This document shows, one piece after another, positions 47,258 to 59,020 of a stretch of 64,000 nt of DNA. The translations under genes were made by a program, and so were the position numbers. Position 1 is the first letter of the stretch. Each line of letters opens with the position of its first letter. Location: the NCBI RefSeq assembly GCF_030247185.1, contig NC_080572.1:172552975-172616974 (forward strand). Direction: 5' to 3'. The notes below the pieces were generated by a model. The model was not told where the DNA came from. It was given only the letters and a program-made list of their open reading frames with translations, and did no database searches. The DNA comes from Malaya genurostris (lineage: Eukaryota > Arthropoda > Insecta > Diptera > Culicidae).

Positions 47258-49877
47258 CTAATACAGAGAGCGAATCGATTCAATTGAAGATTGCATCGAT
47301 TTTTGTCGGAATTTGCTTATAATATTATGTGACATTACATCTAATGGTTCTATATTTGTGAGTCTGTGTAACTCATTTGTACTAAACCAGGGAGGACGCT
47401 TCAAAATCATTTTCAGAATTTTATTCTCAATCCTTTGAAGCGTTTTCTTCCTGGTGGAACAACAACTTGACCAAATTGGTACTGCATAAAGCATGGCTGG
47501 TCTGAAAATTTGTTTATAAATTAACAACTTGTTTTTAGACAGAGCTTAGAATTTCTGTTTATAAGAGGATATAAACATTTAATATATTTATTACACTTTG
47601 CCTGGATTCCTTCAATGTGATCCTTGAAAGTGAGTTTTTTGTCATACGTTAAACCTAAGTATTTAGCTTGATCAGACCATGTCAATTCCAAGCCATTCAA
47701 TTTGAGAATGTGATTATTGTTTGGTTTAAGGAAAGAAGCTCTTGGCTTGTGAGGAAAGATAATTAATTGCGTTTTTGCTGCATTTGGTTTAATTTTCCAT
47801 TGTGACAGATAATCACTGAAAATATTTAAACTTCAGATCACTCTTAGATTTCTACCTGTGGCTACCAGACTTGTGTCGTCACAGTATAACGATTTCTGAC
47901 AACCAACGGGTAGATTTGGAAGATCAGAAGTGAAAATATTATACAAGATTGGAGCTACACTCGAACCCTGCGGAACACCAGCTCGTACGGGTAGCAATTC
48001 AGATTTACAATTCTGATAGCTAACCTGAAGAGTACGATCAGTTAAATAATTTTGAATCATTTTGATCAAATAAATGGGAAACTGGAAATCAGACATTTTT
48101 GCTATTAAACCTTTGTGCCAAACACTGTCGAACGCTTTTTCTATGTCTAGAAGAGCAACTCCAGTGGATAACCCAGAAGATTTATTTGCTTTTATCATGT
48201 TCGTTACTCTGACAAGTTGATGAGTAGTTGAATGTTCATGACGAAATCCAAACTGCTCTGGTAAAAAAATTGAATTCTCATTTATATGAGTCATCATTCT
48301 CAACAAGATAATTTTTTCAAAAAGTTTACTGATAGAAGAAAGTAAGCTAATTGGTCGATAACTTGATGTTTCTGCTGGATTTTTATCAGGTTTGAGGATA
48401 GGAATTACTTTGGCGTTTTTCCATCTTTTTGGGAAGTAAGCTAATGAAAAACACTTGTTGAAAATTTTAACCAGGAGTCTCAAGGCAACATCGGGAAGAT
48501 TTTTAATAAGAATATTAAAAATTCCATCATTACCAGGAGTCTTCATGTTTTTGAGTTTCCTAATAATTGATTTAATTTCGTCAAAATTCGTCTCAATAAT
48601 GCCATCTTGTGATAACACTTGGGTTGAAATATGCTCATATGTCAGTGAGACTTCATTTTCAATAGGACTCACAACGTTCAAATTAAAATTGTGGACACTC
48701 TCGAACTGCTGAGCAAGTTTTTGAGCTTTTTCGCCATTCGTAAGAAGTATTTGATTTCCTTCCTTGAGAGCAGGAATTGGTTTCTGAGGTTTCTTAAGAA
48801 CCCTAGAAAGTTTCCAGAAAGGTTTAGAATATGGTTTAATTTTTTCAACTTCATTAGCGAAATTTTCATTTCGCAAAAGAGTAAATCTATGTTTAATTTC
48901 TTTTTGTAAATCCTTAACTATGTTCTTCATAGCAGGATCACGAGAACGTTGATATTGTCGTCGACGAACATTCTTCAACCGAATGAGCAGTTGAAGATTG
49001 TCATCGATGATAGGAGAATTTAATTTAGTTGGAGCTTTGGGAACTGAAAGATTTCTAGCTTCGATAATGTAATGATTCAAATTATCAATTGCTGTGTCGA
49101 TGTCCACAGAATTTTCTAAAATAGTTTCATGATCCACATGATTTTCAATGTGAGATCTGTTGATGATAGTTGAATATAGAACTAATTGGATTAATTATCT
49201 TCGTTGGAAAGTCTGAACGTTACTGGAAGATGATCTGAGACAAAGCCAGCATGTGTAATCGGTTCACTACAAATGTGACTTTGATCCGTTAGAACCAGAT
49301 CAATTGTAGACGGGTTTTTCACGGAAGAGAAACAAGTAGGATTACTGGGATGAAGAACTGTGAAGTAACCAGCTGAGAGTTGATTATGAAGTATTTTACC
49401 TTTACTGTTATTTTGCCTACAATTCCACTGGACATGCTTAGCATTTAAGTCCCCTATTACGAAAAATTTCGGTCGATATCTTGTGAGTTTTTGCAAATCG
49501 CCTTTAAAGAAATTTAATTGTTCGCCGGTGCATTGGAATGGCAAATATGCTCCAGCGATGAAATAAATTCCATGAATGGTTTCAACTTCGATTCCCAAGC
49601 TTTCAATAACTTTAGTATTGAAAGAAGGTAAAATTCGATGTTTCATTTGCCGTTGGACAAAAATGGCAACTCCACCACCCATTCCAGTAAACCTGTCAAA
49701 TCGATGAACCACATAATGTGGATTACTTTTCAATTTGACATTTGGTTTAAGAATAGTCTCTGTCACAATGGCAATATGGATTTTGTGAACTTCGAGAAAA
49801 TTATAAAATTCATCTTCACTCGATTTCAAAGATCGAGCATTCCAATTTAAAATATTCAAATGATTATTTAACATCAT
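47258..49877 (-). pseudogene. Jockey-type ORF2 (endonuclease, reverse transcriptase), broken
   Basis: The endonuclease frame (49877-49191) starts at Met and has LNILNWNARSLKS, VTETILKP, VIGDLNAKHVQWNC and FVSDHLPVTF, which are the full set of expected motifs. A break near 49190 separates it from the reverse transcriptase frame (49137-47833), which has KVIPILKPDKNPAETSSYRP, GVALLDIEKAFDSVWH and GVPQGSSVAPILYN. The catalytic box reads YCDD in place of the usual YADD. After another break, thumb sequences follow (KYLGLTYDKKLTFKDHI, then PAMLYAVPIW in the frame at 47527-47258). At least three frame disruptions abolish function. RNase H is absent, as in Jockey elements. Confidence 0.88.
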
Positions 49878-51050
49878 TGTTAAATTTTAAATTCATTATA
49901 ATATTATTTGCAAATTTCCATCCGATTTGAAATGCTTCAAAAAGTGATGAAGTCGAATTCATTTGGATGATCATTTGAAAAAGTTGATCTTGTAGGTAGA
50001 TCATTTTATTTTCAGTTATATCGCCTAAATCGACTTCATTTAAAGAAGCGAATGGCATTGAAGGAATATTTGTAGGTAGACTGCCATTAGAAGAAGAGGA
50101 TTTGGCCGGTCTACCTATTAATAAATTGTTTTCATTAGAAGATGGACTGCAAGGCGGTCCTGTGTTTTGATTATTTACATTAGAAGAAATAGGTGGTAGA
50201 TTTCTACCTAATATACCAGCATAACTGACATTAGAAGAAGATGATTACGAGGTCGATCTACCTGTCAATAAATTGTTTTCGTTAGAAGACGAATTGGCAG
50301 GCGTACCTGTTTTTTGTTTTAAATTCGAAGAAATAGATGCCTTAGAAGAATTAGGCGTGGCATTTGTAACGGTTTTTTGATTTTCAGGTATGTTCTGTAA
50401 ATTTAAGGTCGTTGATTTGACTTATTGTCTAAGCGAACGAGCGTTTAAAATTTTTTCCCTGACAGGACATTTCAAATAATTGGATTTATGATTTCCATTG
50501 AAATTTGAACATGAAAATTTATCAGTGGTTTCATTCATTGGACAAACGTCTTTCGAATGCGATTTACCACAATTCAAACACCGTATATCCATATGACAAT
50601 TTTTGGTTCCATGACCGAAGCCTTGGCAACGACGACATTGCGTTAAGTTTGCAATACGATTATGCCGTTTATAATGTTCCCAATGAATTTTAATGTGGGA
50701 AATGAAACGTACTTTTTCTAAAGTTTTCAAATTGTTTACATCACTTCGATTGAAGTGTATTAGGTAAAGTTCATGGGAAATTCCAGAGCGTGGTTTAGAA
50801 GTACCATTCGCTCTTTTTTCATAAGTATTACTTGGGAAGGGGCAAAACCAAGCAATTCTTTTATTTCATTTTTAATTTCATCAATACTTTGATCATTTGA
50901 TAAGCCTTTCAAGACAGCCTTGAAGGGTCTGTCTGATTTTATATCATATGAATAAAATGTATGAAGTTTCTCGGACAAATATCGAATAAGTCGTTCGTAA
51001 TCTTCGAATCCATCAACCTAGACTCGACATTCTCCTCTTCGTCCGATTTG
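49867..51050 (-). pseudogene. Jockey-type ORF1 (gag-like), broken and 5'-truncated
   Basis: Minus-strand pieces give, in order, FKSDEEENVESRLMDSK, then (another frame) RPFKAVLKGLSNDQSIDEI, an RRM-like segment before the knuckles. The next frame (50730-50422) has CRRCQGFGHGTKNC (CX2CX4HX4C), CLNCGKSHSKDVC, and a third knuckle whose second Cys is replaced by Phe (CSNFNGNHKSNYLKC). A repetitive Ser/Glu/Asp linker, in which TTAGAAGA-type codons recur, follows. The C-terminal piece (50058-49864) has MNSTSSLFEAFQIGWKFAN. Frameshifts make it inactive. Confidence 0.82.
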
Positions 51051-51126
51051 AATTTCAATACCTTTGATTTGAATCTAAGTTTGAAGAAATCGGTTCTGCA
51101 ATATCTGAGAAAAAATAGTACGCATA

Positions 51127-52057
51127 ACACATGGATCAATAAGTCCCGAGACTAACAATGGAAACAACATTTTTTTTGCAAAATTTTTTTTATTCATCAA
51201 CATAATCACCTTTTAGAGTGATACAATGGTTCCAACGTTTTTCCAATTTTTCAATACTATGTTTTTAAAAAAATTTATCTTTCGTTTCAAAATAAGCTTC
51301 AGTTTCAGCGATGACCTCCTTATTTGAGCCAAATCTTTTTCCCTGGACCATTTTTTTAACATCAGCAAAGAGCCAGTAGTCACTGGGAGCTAAATCTGGC
51401 GAGTATGGGGAGTGGGGAAGCAGATCAAAGTCCAATTCGTTCAATTTCGCCATTGTTTTCATCGACTTGTGGCGGGGTGCATTGTTGCTGTTTTTGTTCC
51501 ATCGAAAGCAATCGCGGCACCCACTTGGAAAAAAACCTTTTTCATGCTCAATTTTTCATGAAGGATAGTAAATACACTTCCATATGATATCTGTGTCATC
51601 TCAGCAATCTCACGGAGTTTCACTTCATACTACTTTTTGTCACTTCACTCACATTTTCCGGTGTAACGGCTTCCACAGGTTTACCCTAGCGTTCCGCGTC
51701 ATTTGTGTCGGTACGACCACGTTTAAACTCGGCGAACCACCGACAAATCGTTGCTTTTGATGGACAAGAGTCCGGATAATATTTTTCAATCCATTGGTTC
51801 GCTTGCACGGTGTTTTTACCCATTAAAAACAATGTTTTATCAAAACACGAAATTCGGTTTTTGCCATTTTTTAAACAAACTACAAAACGACTTTACTCCA
51901 ACCTCGATAACTCAGCTGTTTCTTGTCAGATCGACCTAAAATTTTGACCCGTTTCAAACCCGTTTCAAGCAAAGGTTAGTACTCTAGAAAGACGTGGTTA
52001 CTGGTTTACTACGAGCGCCATCTCTGCTTCAGTCTCGGGACTTATTGATCCATGTGT
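51127..52057 (-). mobile_element. mariner element, internally deleted
   Basis: Inverted ends ACACATGGATCAATAAGTCC and the match at 52038-52057, extended to about 27 bp, are flanked by TA at 51125-51126 and 52058-52059. The element is 931 bp, against about 1.3 kb for complete mariners, so roughly 350 bp are missing. It interrupts the same family A copy as the Jockey element, 75 bp away. Confidence 0.88.
51265..51867 (-). pseudogene. mariner transposase (DD34D type), deleted and with stops
   Basis: This derives from a cut-and-paste transposase. The start is MAKTEFRVLIKHCFLMGK, with a helix-turn-helix-like region (SKATICRWFAEFKRGR). A stop follows near 51690, then TISYGSVFTILHE-like text. A deletion of the central region, including the first catalytic Asp, joins directly to NNAPRHKSMKTM, where the second catalytic Asp (normally DNAPRH) appears as Asn. 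The end has PHSPYSPDLAPSDYWLF with the third Asp intact, and a natural stop at 51265. Clearly inactive. Confidence 0.85.
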
Positions 52058-52204
52058 TATAAAAATTTTGTACATATCACGCTGTAATTCAGGAGCCGGA
52101 AATCGGATTTGAATAAAATTCAGCAGTTTTGAATGCGTTCACAAGACATCTAAATTAAAATCAAGTTTGCGGAAATCTGCTGTCGCTTTTCCTCACAGCT
52201 GATG

Positions 52205-52335
52205 AAAAACAACTAATTTCTACGATGGCTAAATTCCGTGAATTGAAATTCAAATTGTTACTGCATTCACCTTATTCGACAAGTTTAGCACCCAGCGGCT
52301 ATTTGCTGTTCTCAGATCTAAAATAAAGCCTCTAG
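52205..52335 (+). pseudogene. mariner transposase fragment
   Basis: The plus strand encodes MAKFRELKFKLLLHSPYS followed by TSLAPSGYLLFSDLK, then a stop. This is the region around the third catalytic Asp, with that Asp changed to Gly. It is distinct from the mariner just upstream, which lies on the other strand. No ends were seen. Confidence 0.6.
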
Positions 52336-52432
52336 AAATAGATTTATGTCGAATATATGTTTTTTTAGCAAAAATACATGATGAGTCATGAATCTGTCTT
52401 CGAAGGTAGGCCAATTTTTAACGAAAATTGTT

Positions 52433-53612
52433 TTTTGCCTTCCTTATATAGAAGGAATATGCAATCATTGTGATTACCTGTGAACCGAGGTCCGGAGGGC
52501 CGAGTTTTGAACCGAGGTTCGGAGGGCCGAGTTTTCAGCAAATATATGCGCGCTCAATTTTCTCGGGAGTCTTACTTTTCCATAGAACGCTGTAGAATTT
52601 TATCTGAATCCGGTTCACGGTTCTGGAAGTCCAAGGAGATATGTGCTGAAATATGCACCCAATTTTCTCCGAGATGGCTGAATCCATTTTGACAAACTTA
52701 GTTTCAATTCAGAGGTCTTATAGTTCCGTATAACGTTGCTGAATTCCATCTTTATAGGGCTTCCTGTTCCGGGTATGTGAAAAAATTTCAATTTCGCGAT
52801 CGTTTTTGAATACATAATTATTGTCAGCTGGTCATTCACACGCGGAAAATACGAACCGCGAAAAAAAAAGCGTAACTTCGAAAATTCGCCTAACTTCGGA
52901 AATCACGAATCTAAAATATTTTTTGCCAAATGTCTTAGAAATACATAAAACGTCCAGACTGGTGTAATCTCATTTTTTTTTAGAAAAAACGACTTGACTT
53001 GAATTTTAGACTGCGTAACTTTGGAAATCCGCGTAAAAAAACCACATTAAAAAGACCGCGTATAAGGACCTCTGTGTAATACTTATAGTGTGTATGTTAC
53101 GCTAGTTTATGACCAAAAAATTTGGTCTCCAATGCATCAATTCCCAGATTCCGTTTCTGGAAGTACCGAAAATAGTGACCAAAACTCCAAGACGGATTTC
53201 ATTTTCTCATGGACGTTTAAGCCAATTTTCACCAACTTTGGCTCAAATGGAAGTTCTTACAGTCCAATAAGTTGTCATTGAAGTTTATTCGGATTCGGTA
53301 TCAGAATTGCAGGATGAACTGTATCATTTAGAGCGGCGATACATAAAACGGAAAACTTCTTCTAAATTTGTGCTCAGAACTATTTCAAATTATAGTTAAC
53401 GTTAGTTGCTAGCCAAACAAACCTATTTCGGCTATATCGATTCCCGGTTACAGAAAAAAAACCGGAAATGGTGGTACAAAACTCCAACAACTTTACTCTT
53501 ATATTTATTCAAGATTCAATGGAAAGTATTTTGAAGAATCCTTTTTTAATATTTCTGAAAATATGAATTACATAAGAAAGTCATCATCACACCACTAGGT
53601 GGATTTAACAGA
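52433..53612 (-). repeat. Family A repeat
   Basis: It starts with the inverted end 2 (TGCCTTCCTTATATAGAAGG, CAATCATTGTGATTACC) and a doubled GAACCGAGG(T)CCGGAGGGCCGAG-like block. Modules follow (TTCTGGAAGTCC, TCCTGTTCCGGG). It ends with the inverted end 1: ATAAGAAAGTCATCATCACA then CCACTAGGTGGATTTAACAG. A GCGTAACTTCGAAAA/TAACTTCGGAAA region near 52870 is not seen in other copies. About 1.18 kb. Confidence 0.75.
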
Positions 53613-56334
53613 ATTAACATCGATTTCTTTACCATCGATTTAGTGACCAAAATCACGTAAACGCTGTATATTTACTGTATTCATCGATCTGATTTCACAT
53701 CAACTTGATTGATATAAAAAATAAGGAACTCCACTCCCTTCAAAGTTATTAGAACTCAGCTCAGAAACTTCTTTCATTGAGACTCTCTTGTTGTTGAAGT
53801 AAGTTCCGGAGCCGAGATTCATCCCGAAGTCAACAAATGAACCAATAGACATTATCAGCTTCGGTGACCACCCAACCTTTGACTAAGTTGTCTTTCCACT
53901 TACGATAACACCCATTGAAAGTTGGGATGGAAACAGTTCCGTGTTTAACCTTAACATGAACGTACACAACAACATAATGGTCCACCTGATCCTTTTCTCT
54001 TCTCGGAATCACTCCTACGGCAGTCCATCGACGGTGCGGTGCACAATGTCGATCAAAAGAAACGAGCCCTCGGTTGGTCAAAAGAGTTTCTGTAAGAACA
54101 ACTCGTTTGCCAGACTTAAAACCAAAGCAAACCTTTCAGTTCTTTTCAGTTTCCATTCAGATTCAGTACTTTTATTCTGGGTTCATGTGCATGAGTGGTT
54201 TGCTAAGAAGATTACTCTACATTGAGAGTGCATGATTCTGAAAATATATATACTGAACGGTTCGGCTCGATATTGGTAAAAATGTAACTCAGATTTGATG
54301 TTCATAAAATTTCTGATTTGGTTTCAGGCTGCCAATATTCACCCATATTCAGTCCGGTGCGGGGGGATGGCACTCAAAAATGTATACATGTACAAATGGA
54401 ATGGTTTGCATTAAAAGCTTCAGCCAGCAGTCCTTTCTCTGCAGCTGATCTCTTTGTCCATTTTATTTCACTTTGTCGTAAGAGCATTAAAATTGAATAG
54501 ATTCAATACATGAACATCACAAGGATCCACTCAACCAGCATTTCGAAGTCTGATTTTCTGTTTCCAGCATCACCGCACCCAACTCACTGCGAAAAGATGG
54601 GAAATGAAAACACACGGCCGTAGATGCCGCACCAGATGACGTGGTTCCTCTGTGGGAAACATCGTCGGTCCCATAGAAATACTGCTTCCTGGGGGATGAA
54701 CTTCATAGTTCAAAGTCTGCGCTTCTCAAAGGAATTACAACTTACTGTCGATGAACGGGGAGCAACCGGGGAGCTGAAAATACAATCATTTTTATTGCCC
54801 CTGAGTCGATACTTTCGCATGACACTTTCTGGTGCAAGTTTTATCCGTGACCGGAGCGAACTTTTCCTCCCCGGATTCAATAGAGGGTTAATAACTATTA
54901 AATTTTATACTTTCTTCGATTTTACCGCCCAACGAGTAGTCGTCGTCCTGCAGTTGAACTTTGCGAACGATATTTCTGGGACAAACTTTACTCTTCCAAT
55001 AAATACCCTGTTTAAGCTGCCACACAAAGTTGGAACCTCTTTTCGGGAAGAATCTGTCCGAACTTGGGCAGACGCGTTTGTGTACCGAAATGATAAAAAT
55101 CCCTATTTAGTATGTAGTTTACATTCGTGCTGGAGTAGTGACGGGTATTTAAATGATAAATGTTGATGAGTTTAAGTTATGTAATGCGTCATACTTTGAA
55201 TTTACTACTTTCCTGAAACATTCAAGAGTTCATCGTTTGCTGGATCACTCAACCCAATCGTATTATCCATCGTAATCGGAAAACAACTCAACTGAAACCA
55301 CATATCCAACAAAGCGAAAGCACATTAAAAAGAAATAAAATATCAATTTGCTCAAAATCTCACGTCACAATCTTTGCCATTCGCTTGTGCACCGCGACGG
55401 AGAGGAAAATGGATGGCATTATTCAAATTATTCGATCCCTTTCAAACTTTACACACTTGCCGACCAACCGGGGCGGAACAGCTAGTGCTCATTCATCTTA
55501 TTTTTCAACCTGCTTCCACACATCCCGGCAGATCCTGGATGCAGTCGGTCCCGGGCGGTTAGCAAACTGGAGTGGATAAATGTTTTCTACCGAATCGTCT
55601 AACAGATTTGTATGTTTTTGCCTTTGTCACATTTTCCACCGACAGCCAGCGGTTGGAAACTTTTTCTGTTTCCTTTTCCCAGCGCCATCAAATATCGCTT
55701 TCGGAAAAAGGTATCAAATTTTGTAACAATTCAAAGTTGCCGAAGCTCGTCGTTCTTTGAAGGTTTTTGCAATTACACTGCAAAGCATGAGACAAGAAGT
55801 GGTCTCTGGTCTGGAAACTAGCGATCACACGGAACGGTAGAGAAAATCAGTGACCAGTCGTGCTTAGGAGGATTCGATGCAAGAAACTCATTCCTGAAAA
55901 TTGAATTTTGAAAAGCAATGCTGGAATAGTACTAGAAAATTGATTTTCTACACCATCCTGGTAATTTGTTTCGGTGTTGAAGATTTCACAAATAAAAAAT
56001 GTTACGAATTCGCTGCACTCCGGCATTGTAAATTTTTATAACGAATATATTATACTAAGAAGGGGATTAGGTTAATTCATAAGAAAAAATATGTTCAGAT
56101 ATATTTATGATGAAATTTTCAGTAGTATGAGATATCCAAAAATAACTTAGCCCCTAATTGCATGATTTTTTTAAAAACAGTCGGAAACATTTTTTTTCGA
56201 TAGTTCAAGTGATCCAGAATACGGGAAAGATACTAAAAAATCCCCTGACAAAACTACCATTGTTCATTAAATTATCTGAAAATCACGAAAATCAAGTTTT
56301 TTTTTTTTAATTATTAGTATGGTAAGTTATAAAA
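53613..56334. other. No gene firmly supported; GC-richer island
   Basis: Positions 53700-55860 are less AT-rich and free of recognised repeats. They hold the longest unrecognised open frame of the non-repeat DNA (54624-55166) and several shorter overlapping ones. Positions 55870-56334 are AT-rich. Confidence 0.45.
54624..55166 (+). other. Unrecognised 180-codon open frame
   Basis: ATG at 54624, stop at 55166. The product has no domain I recognise, no clear signal peptide and no repeats. Short hydrophobic patches (FDFTAQRVVVVLQLNF) do not make a convincing membrane segment. No splice or promoter context could be shown. Its length is unusual for this AT-rich DNA, but chance is the more likely explanation. 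Confidence 0.15.
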
Positions 56335-57415
56335 AAAAACTTTTTTTAATCCACCTAGTGATGAAATGATGCCTTCCTCATATTGCCTATGTTTTTTATC
56401 ACTACAAGATTCTGTCAAGATTTTCTTTTTCAAACTTGAATAAAATCAAAAGATTTCTTCGGTGTAAACTACCATCACCTTTTGTAAACAGTTATGTCAA
56501 GTTAATATATACATTTAATATGGCAACCCTACATGCTATACAAAATTAAACAAAGCACGCTAGGTTTGTGCAATTTCTTCTTCTTCCGGAAGTCAGATCT
56601 AGATGAAATGTCAAAGTGTTTTTAAAGACACTGAGAGCTTTAATTTGAATAATAACTTGTGAAAATCGGTTTAACGTCGGTTTAACCGTTGCTGAGAAAT
56701 CGAAGTGAGTTCCGTTTTTAGAGCTTTTCTTTACTATTACCGGTGCATTCAAAAGCGGAAATTGGGCACTAGTAGCCCCAAATTAGATTTAGATATCCAC
56801 TAACTAACAAGGTCTGTCAACTGTTAGATGAATTTGACAGTAAATTTTATAAAAATGTGCATCTCGTATCGCCATCGCTTGTGAAAAAATACTCACGAAA
56901 TCAAATTTTTTACTAATCGCGCTGAACTACCGGAACCGGAAGTCGGATCTAGATCAACTTTTCGGAAACTTACGGAAAGACTTTTCATTCTTAGTTTGTA
57001 AAAATCGATTGAGAAAAATTGAATGCGCATTTTGTCCTAGATTTGCACATTTTGCCTTGTAATTCCGGAACTGGAAGTCGGATCGAGATAAAATTCAATA
57101 CCATTCTATGGGATCATAAGACATTTCGTTTGAATCTAAGTTTGTGAAAATTCGTTAAGCCATTTCGGAGAAAAGTGAATGACATTTATTTTGATGCATA
57201 TCACCCTGTAATTCTGGAACCGGAAGTCGGATCGGGATAAAATTCAATCGTAAGACTTTTCATTTAAATTCGAATTAGTGAAAACCACATACACACAGAT
57301 ATTCGATCAGTTCGTCGAGCTGAGTAGAACGGTTAATGACATTCGGCCTTCCGAGCCTCGGTTCAAAAGTCGGATTTCACAGTGATTGTATAGCCTTTAA
57401 TATGAGAAAGGCAAA
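56335..57415 (+). repeat. Family A repeat, long copy with both ends
   Basis: End 1 reads TTTAATCCACCTAGTGATGA then ATGATGCCTTCCTCATAT. End 2 is CACAGTGATTGTATAGCC then TTAATATGAGAAAGGCAAA. Between them, module markers GGAAGTCGGATC recur near 56939, 57074 and 57223, about 135-150 bp apart. At about 1.08 kb this copy has more modules than the 570-bp and 420-bp copies. Confidence 0.85.
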
Positions 57416-58787
57416 CAGTTATTTCATAAGTATAGAGCGCTCCTTGATTTTTTTGAAAACAACAGAAATCAGCTGTGTACGAAATTTTCGTTTTCTGTCA
57501 GATAGATACCGCCAACTTCTCTCGATATGAAAGGAATTTTATAAATTTTTTTTTGTGATATGAAAAATGATGATATTACAGCTGAAACCGTTCTCCAACA
57601 TTTTCAAATTTGCAAGTTTTTGATGAAAATAGTTATGTAGACACTGGAATATAATTCTACGGATTAGATTTATTCTAAAAGCATCCATTCTCGACATATC
57701 TAGACATGTAAGTAAAAAAACTGGGATTTTTATTCATTTGCATCATTTAAACAAGTCAAACGTCGTTTTTGAAGAAAACAAATTCTATAAAACTACACAA
57801 TATTAAAAAAGTCTACTATTTCGTCTCTGCCAGGTGTACCGTAAAATAAATAAAACCAGGCATAGGCACTAAATATTGGTGCAATGTGTTAGCTGTAACT
57901 TCGTCGATTTTCAATTCACACTAATTAAAACTGCACCAAAGTGTGGACTCATTAATGTTAGAAATTAAATTATTTAGAAATATATTTTAGAGATTTTATG
58001 TTGATTTTCTAATTTTTGAAAAAGTATTAAACTTTTTTTACAGTTTGTATTCTTCTAAAAGTGCCCAATCAATTTCTTACATTTGTTTGGAGACTGTTTT
58101 TGGGCAATTTACAGTTTCTGAGTTATCACCATTTGAAGAAAGTGCATTCAAAAACACATAGTTCCTATTAAAAATTTCCTTCTGAGTTGAAACTGTCGCT
58201 CCATCCGTGCAAAACAAATGGTTTGCCATCCCAAGTATCAGTTAAAACTGGTTAAAGTTGGCATGTTTCACAATTGCTACAGAATTCATGTTCATGATAG
58301 ATATGTTTGACAAATGATTTTACATGCTTTTTTAACAAATGTGAAAATCATTCATATTACTGCTTATGAAACCAAATCAAAAACCTAAAAGGATTAAGTT
58401 CCACGTCAGTTTATTTAACTGCTTCTACAATAAGTTCATTTGAGCAGTTTAATTTTCGGTTTCTACTTAACAAATATTACTGCTATGAAACATATCAAAC
58501 AAGAAACTTGTTGCACATCATACAAGCAAACTGCGCTTTTTCAATCGCACAATCGTTGCGAGAAGAGTGAAGAAATGCAATGCTAGAACAATGTTTGCTA
58601 CTTGGGATTCTAAAAGCGTGTGCCAAGTTTCGATCAAATTGGAAAAAGTTGATTCTGATTTTGCCACTTCTCCTGCTGATAATTTGTGGAATTGCTCAAC
58701 AGTATCACAGATAAATTCACTTCTGTGTTGATGATTTGGAACGGAATTTACAGGCGTCACTGGAGCATTTGTAAATCTATTGTCTCG
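57416..58787. other. No gene seen
   Basis: AT-rich, with short frames and no recognised repeat. Confidence 0.5.
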
Positions 58788-59020
58788 CGACAAAAGGGCC
58801 TAACTGCAAATGACAGCTTCTCATTGTTTACTTTCTCTTCTAAGAATTACCGGATGGATTTAACATTTTACGCTAATCTCTTTCCATAATTTTCCGATCA
58901 AAACCACAAGCTTTCGAATGGTATTGGAAACTATGGAGCATTTTCTATTATGGATCCGTAATAATCGAAAGAAAAAGTAAACGAAGAGAGCCTTCCATTT
59001 GCAGTTAGACCCTTTTGTCG
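58788..59020. repeat. Inverted repeat (hairpin-forming)
   Basis: CGACAAAAGGGCCTAACTGC at 58788 has an inverted counterpart ending at 59020. Similarity continues inward for about 70 bp on each arm (58788-58858 and 58952-59020), ending near a TTACCGGAT / ATCCGTAAT-type pair. A MITE or snapback remnant; ends not resolved. Confidence 0.6.

Larger units (their letters stand above)
47030..51051 (-). mobile_element. Jockey-type non-LTR retrotransposon, 5'-truncated
   Basis: The 4,022-bp element is flanked by the 14-bp duplication ATTTCAATACCTTT at 47016-47029 and 51052-51065. On the minus strand the order is: truncated ORF1, ORF2 (endonuclease then reverse transcriptase, no RNase H seen), about 230 nt of 3' UTR and a poly(A). 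The 5' end starts directly in ORF1 coding sequence, so it was truncated on insertion. Several frameshifts make it dead. A Juan-like mosquito Jockey element is plausible. Confidence 0.9.

Noticed and set aside
46741..53612. Regular spacing of repeats suggestive of a CRISPR array or phage-like block
   Set aside because: The repeats are diverged ~150-bp modules in a eukaryotic transposon setting, with no short identical repeats and unique spacers.
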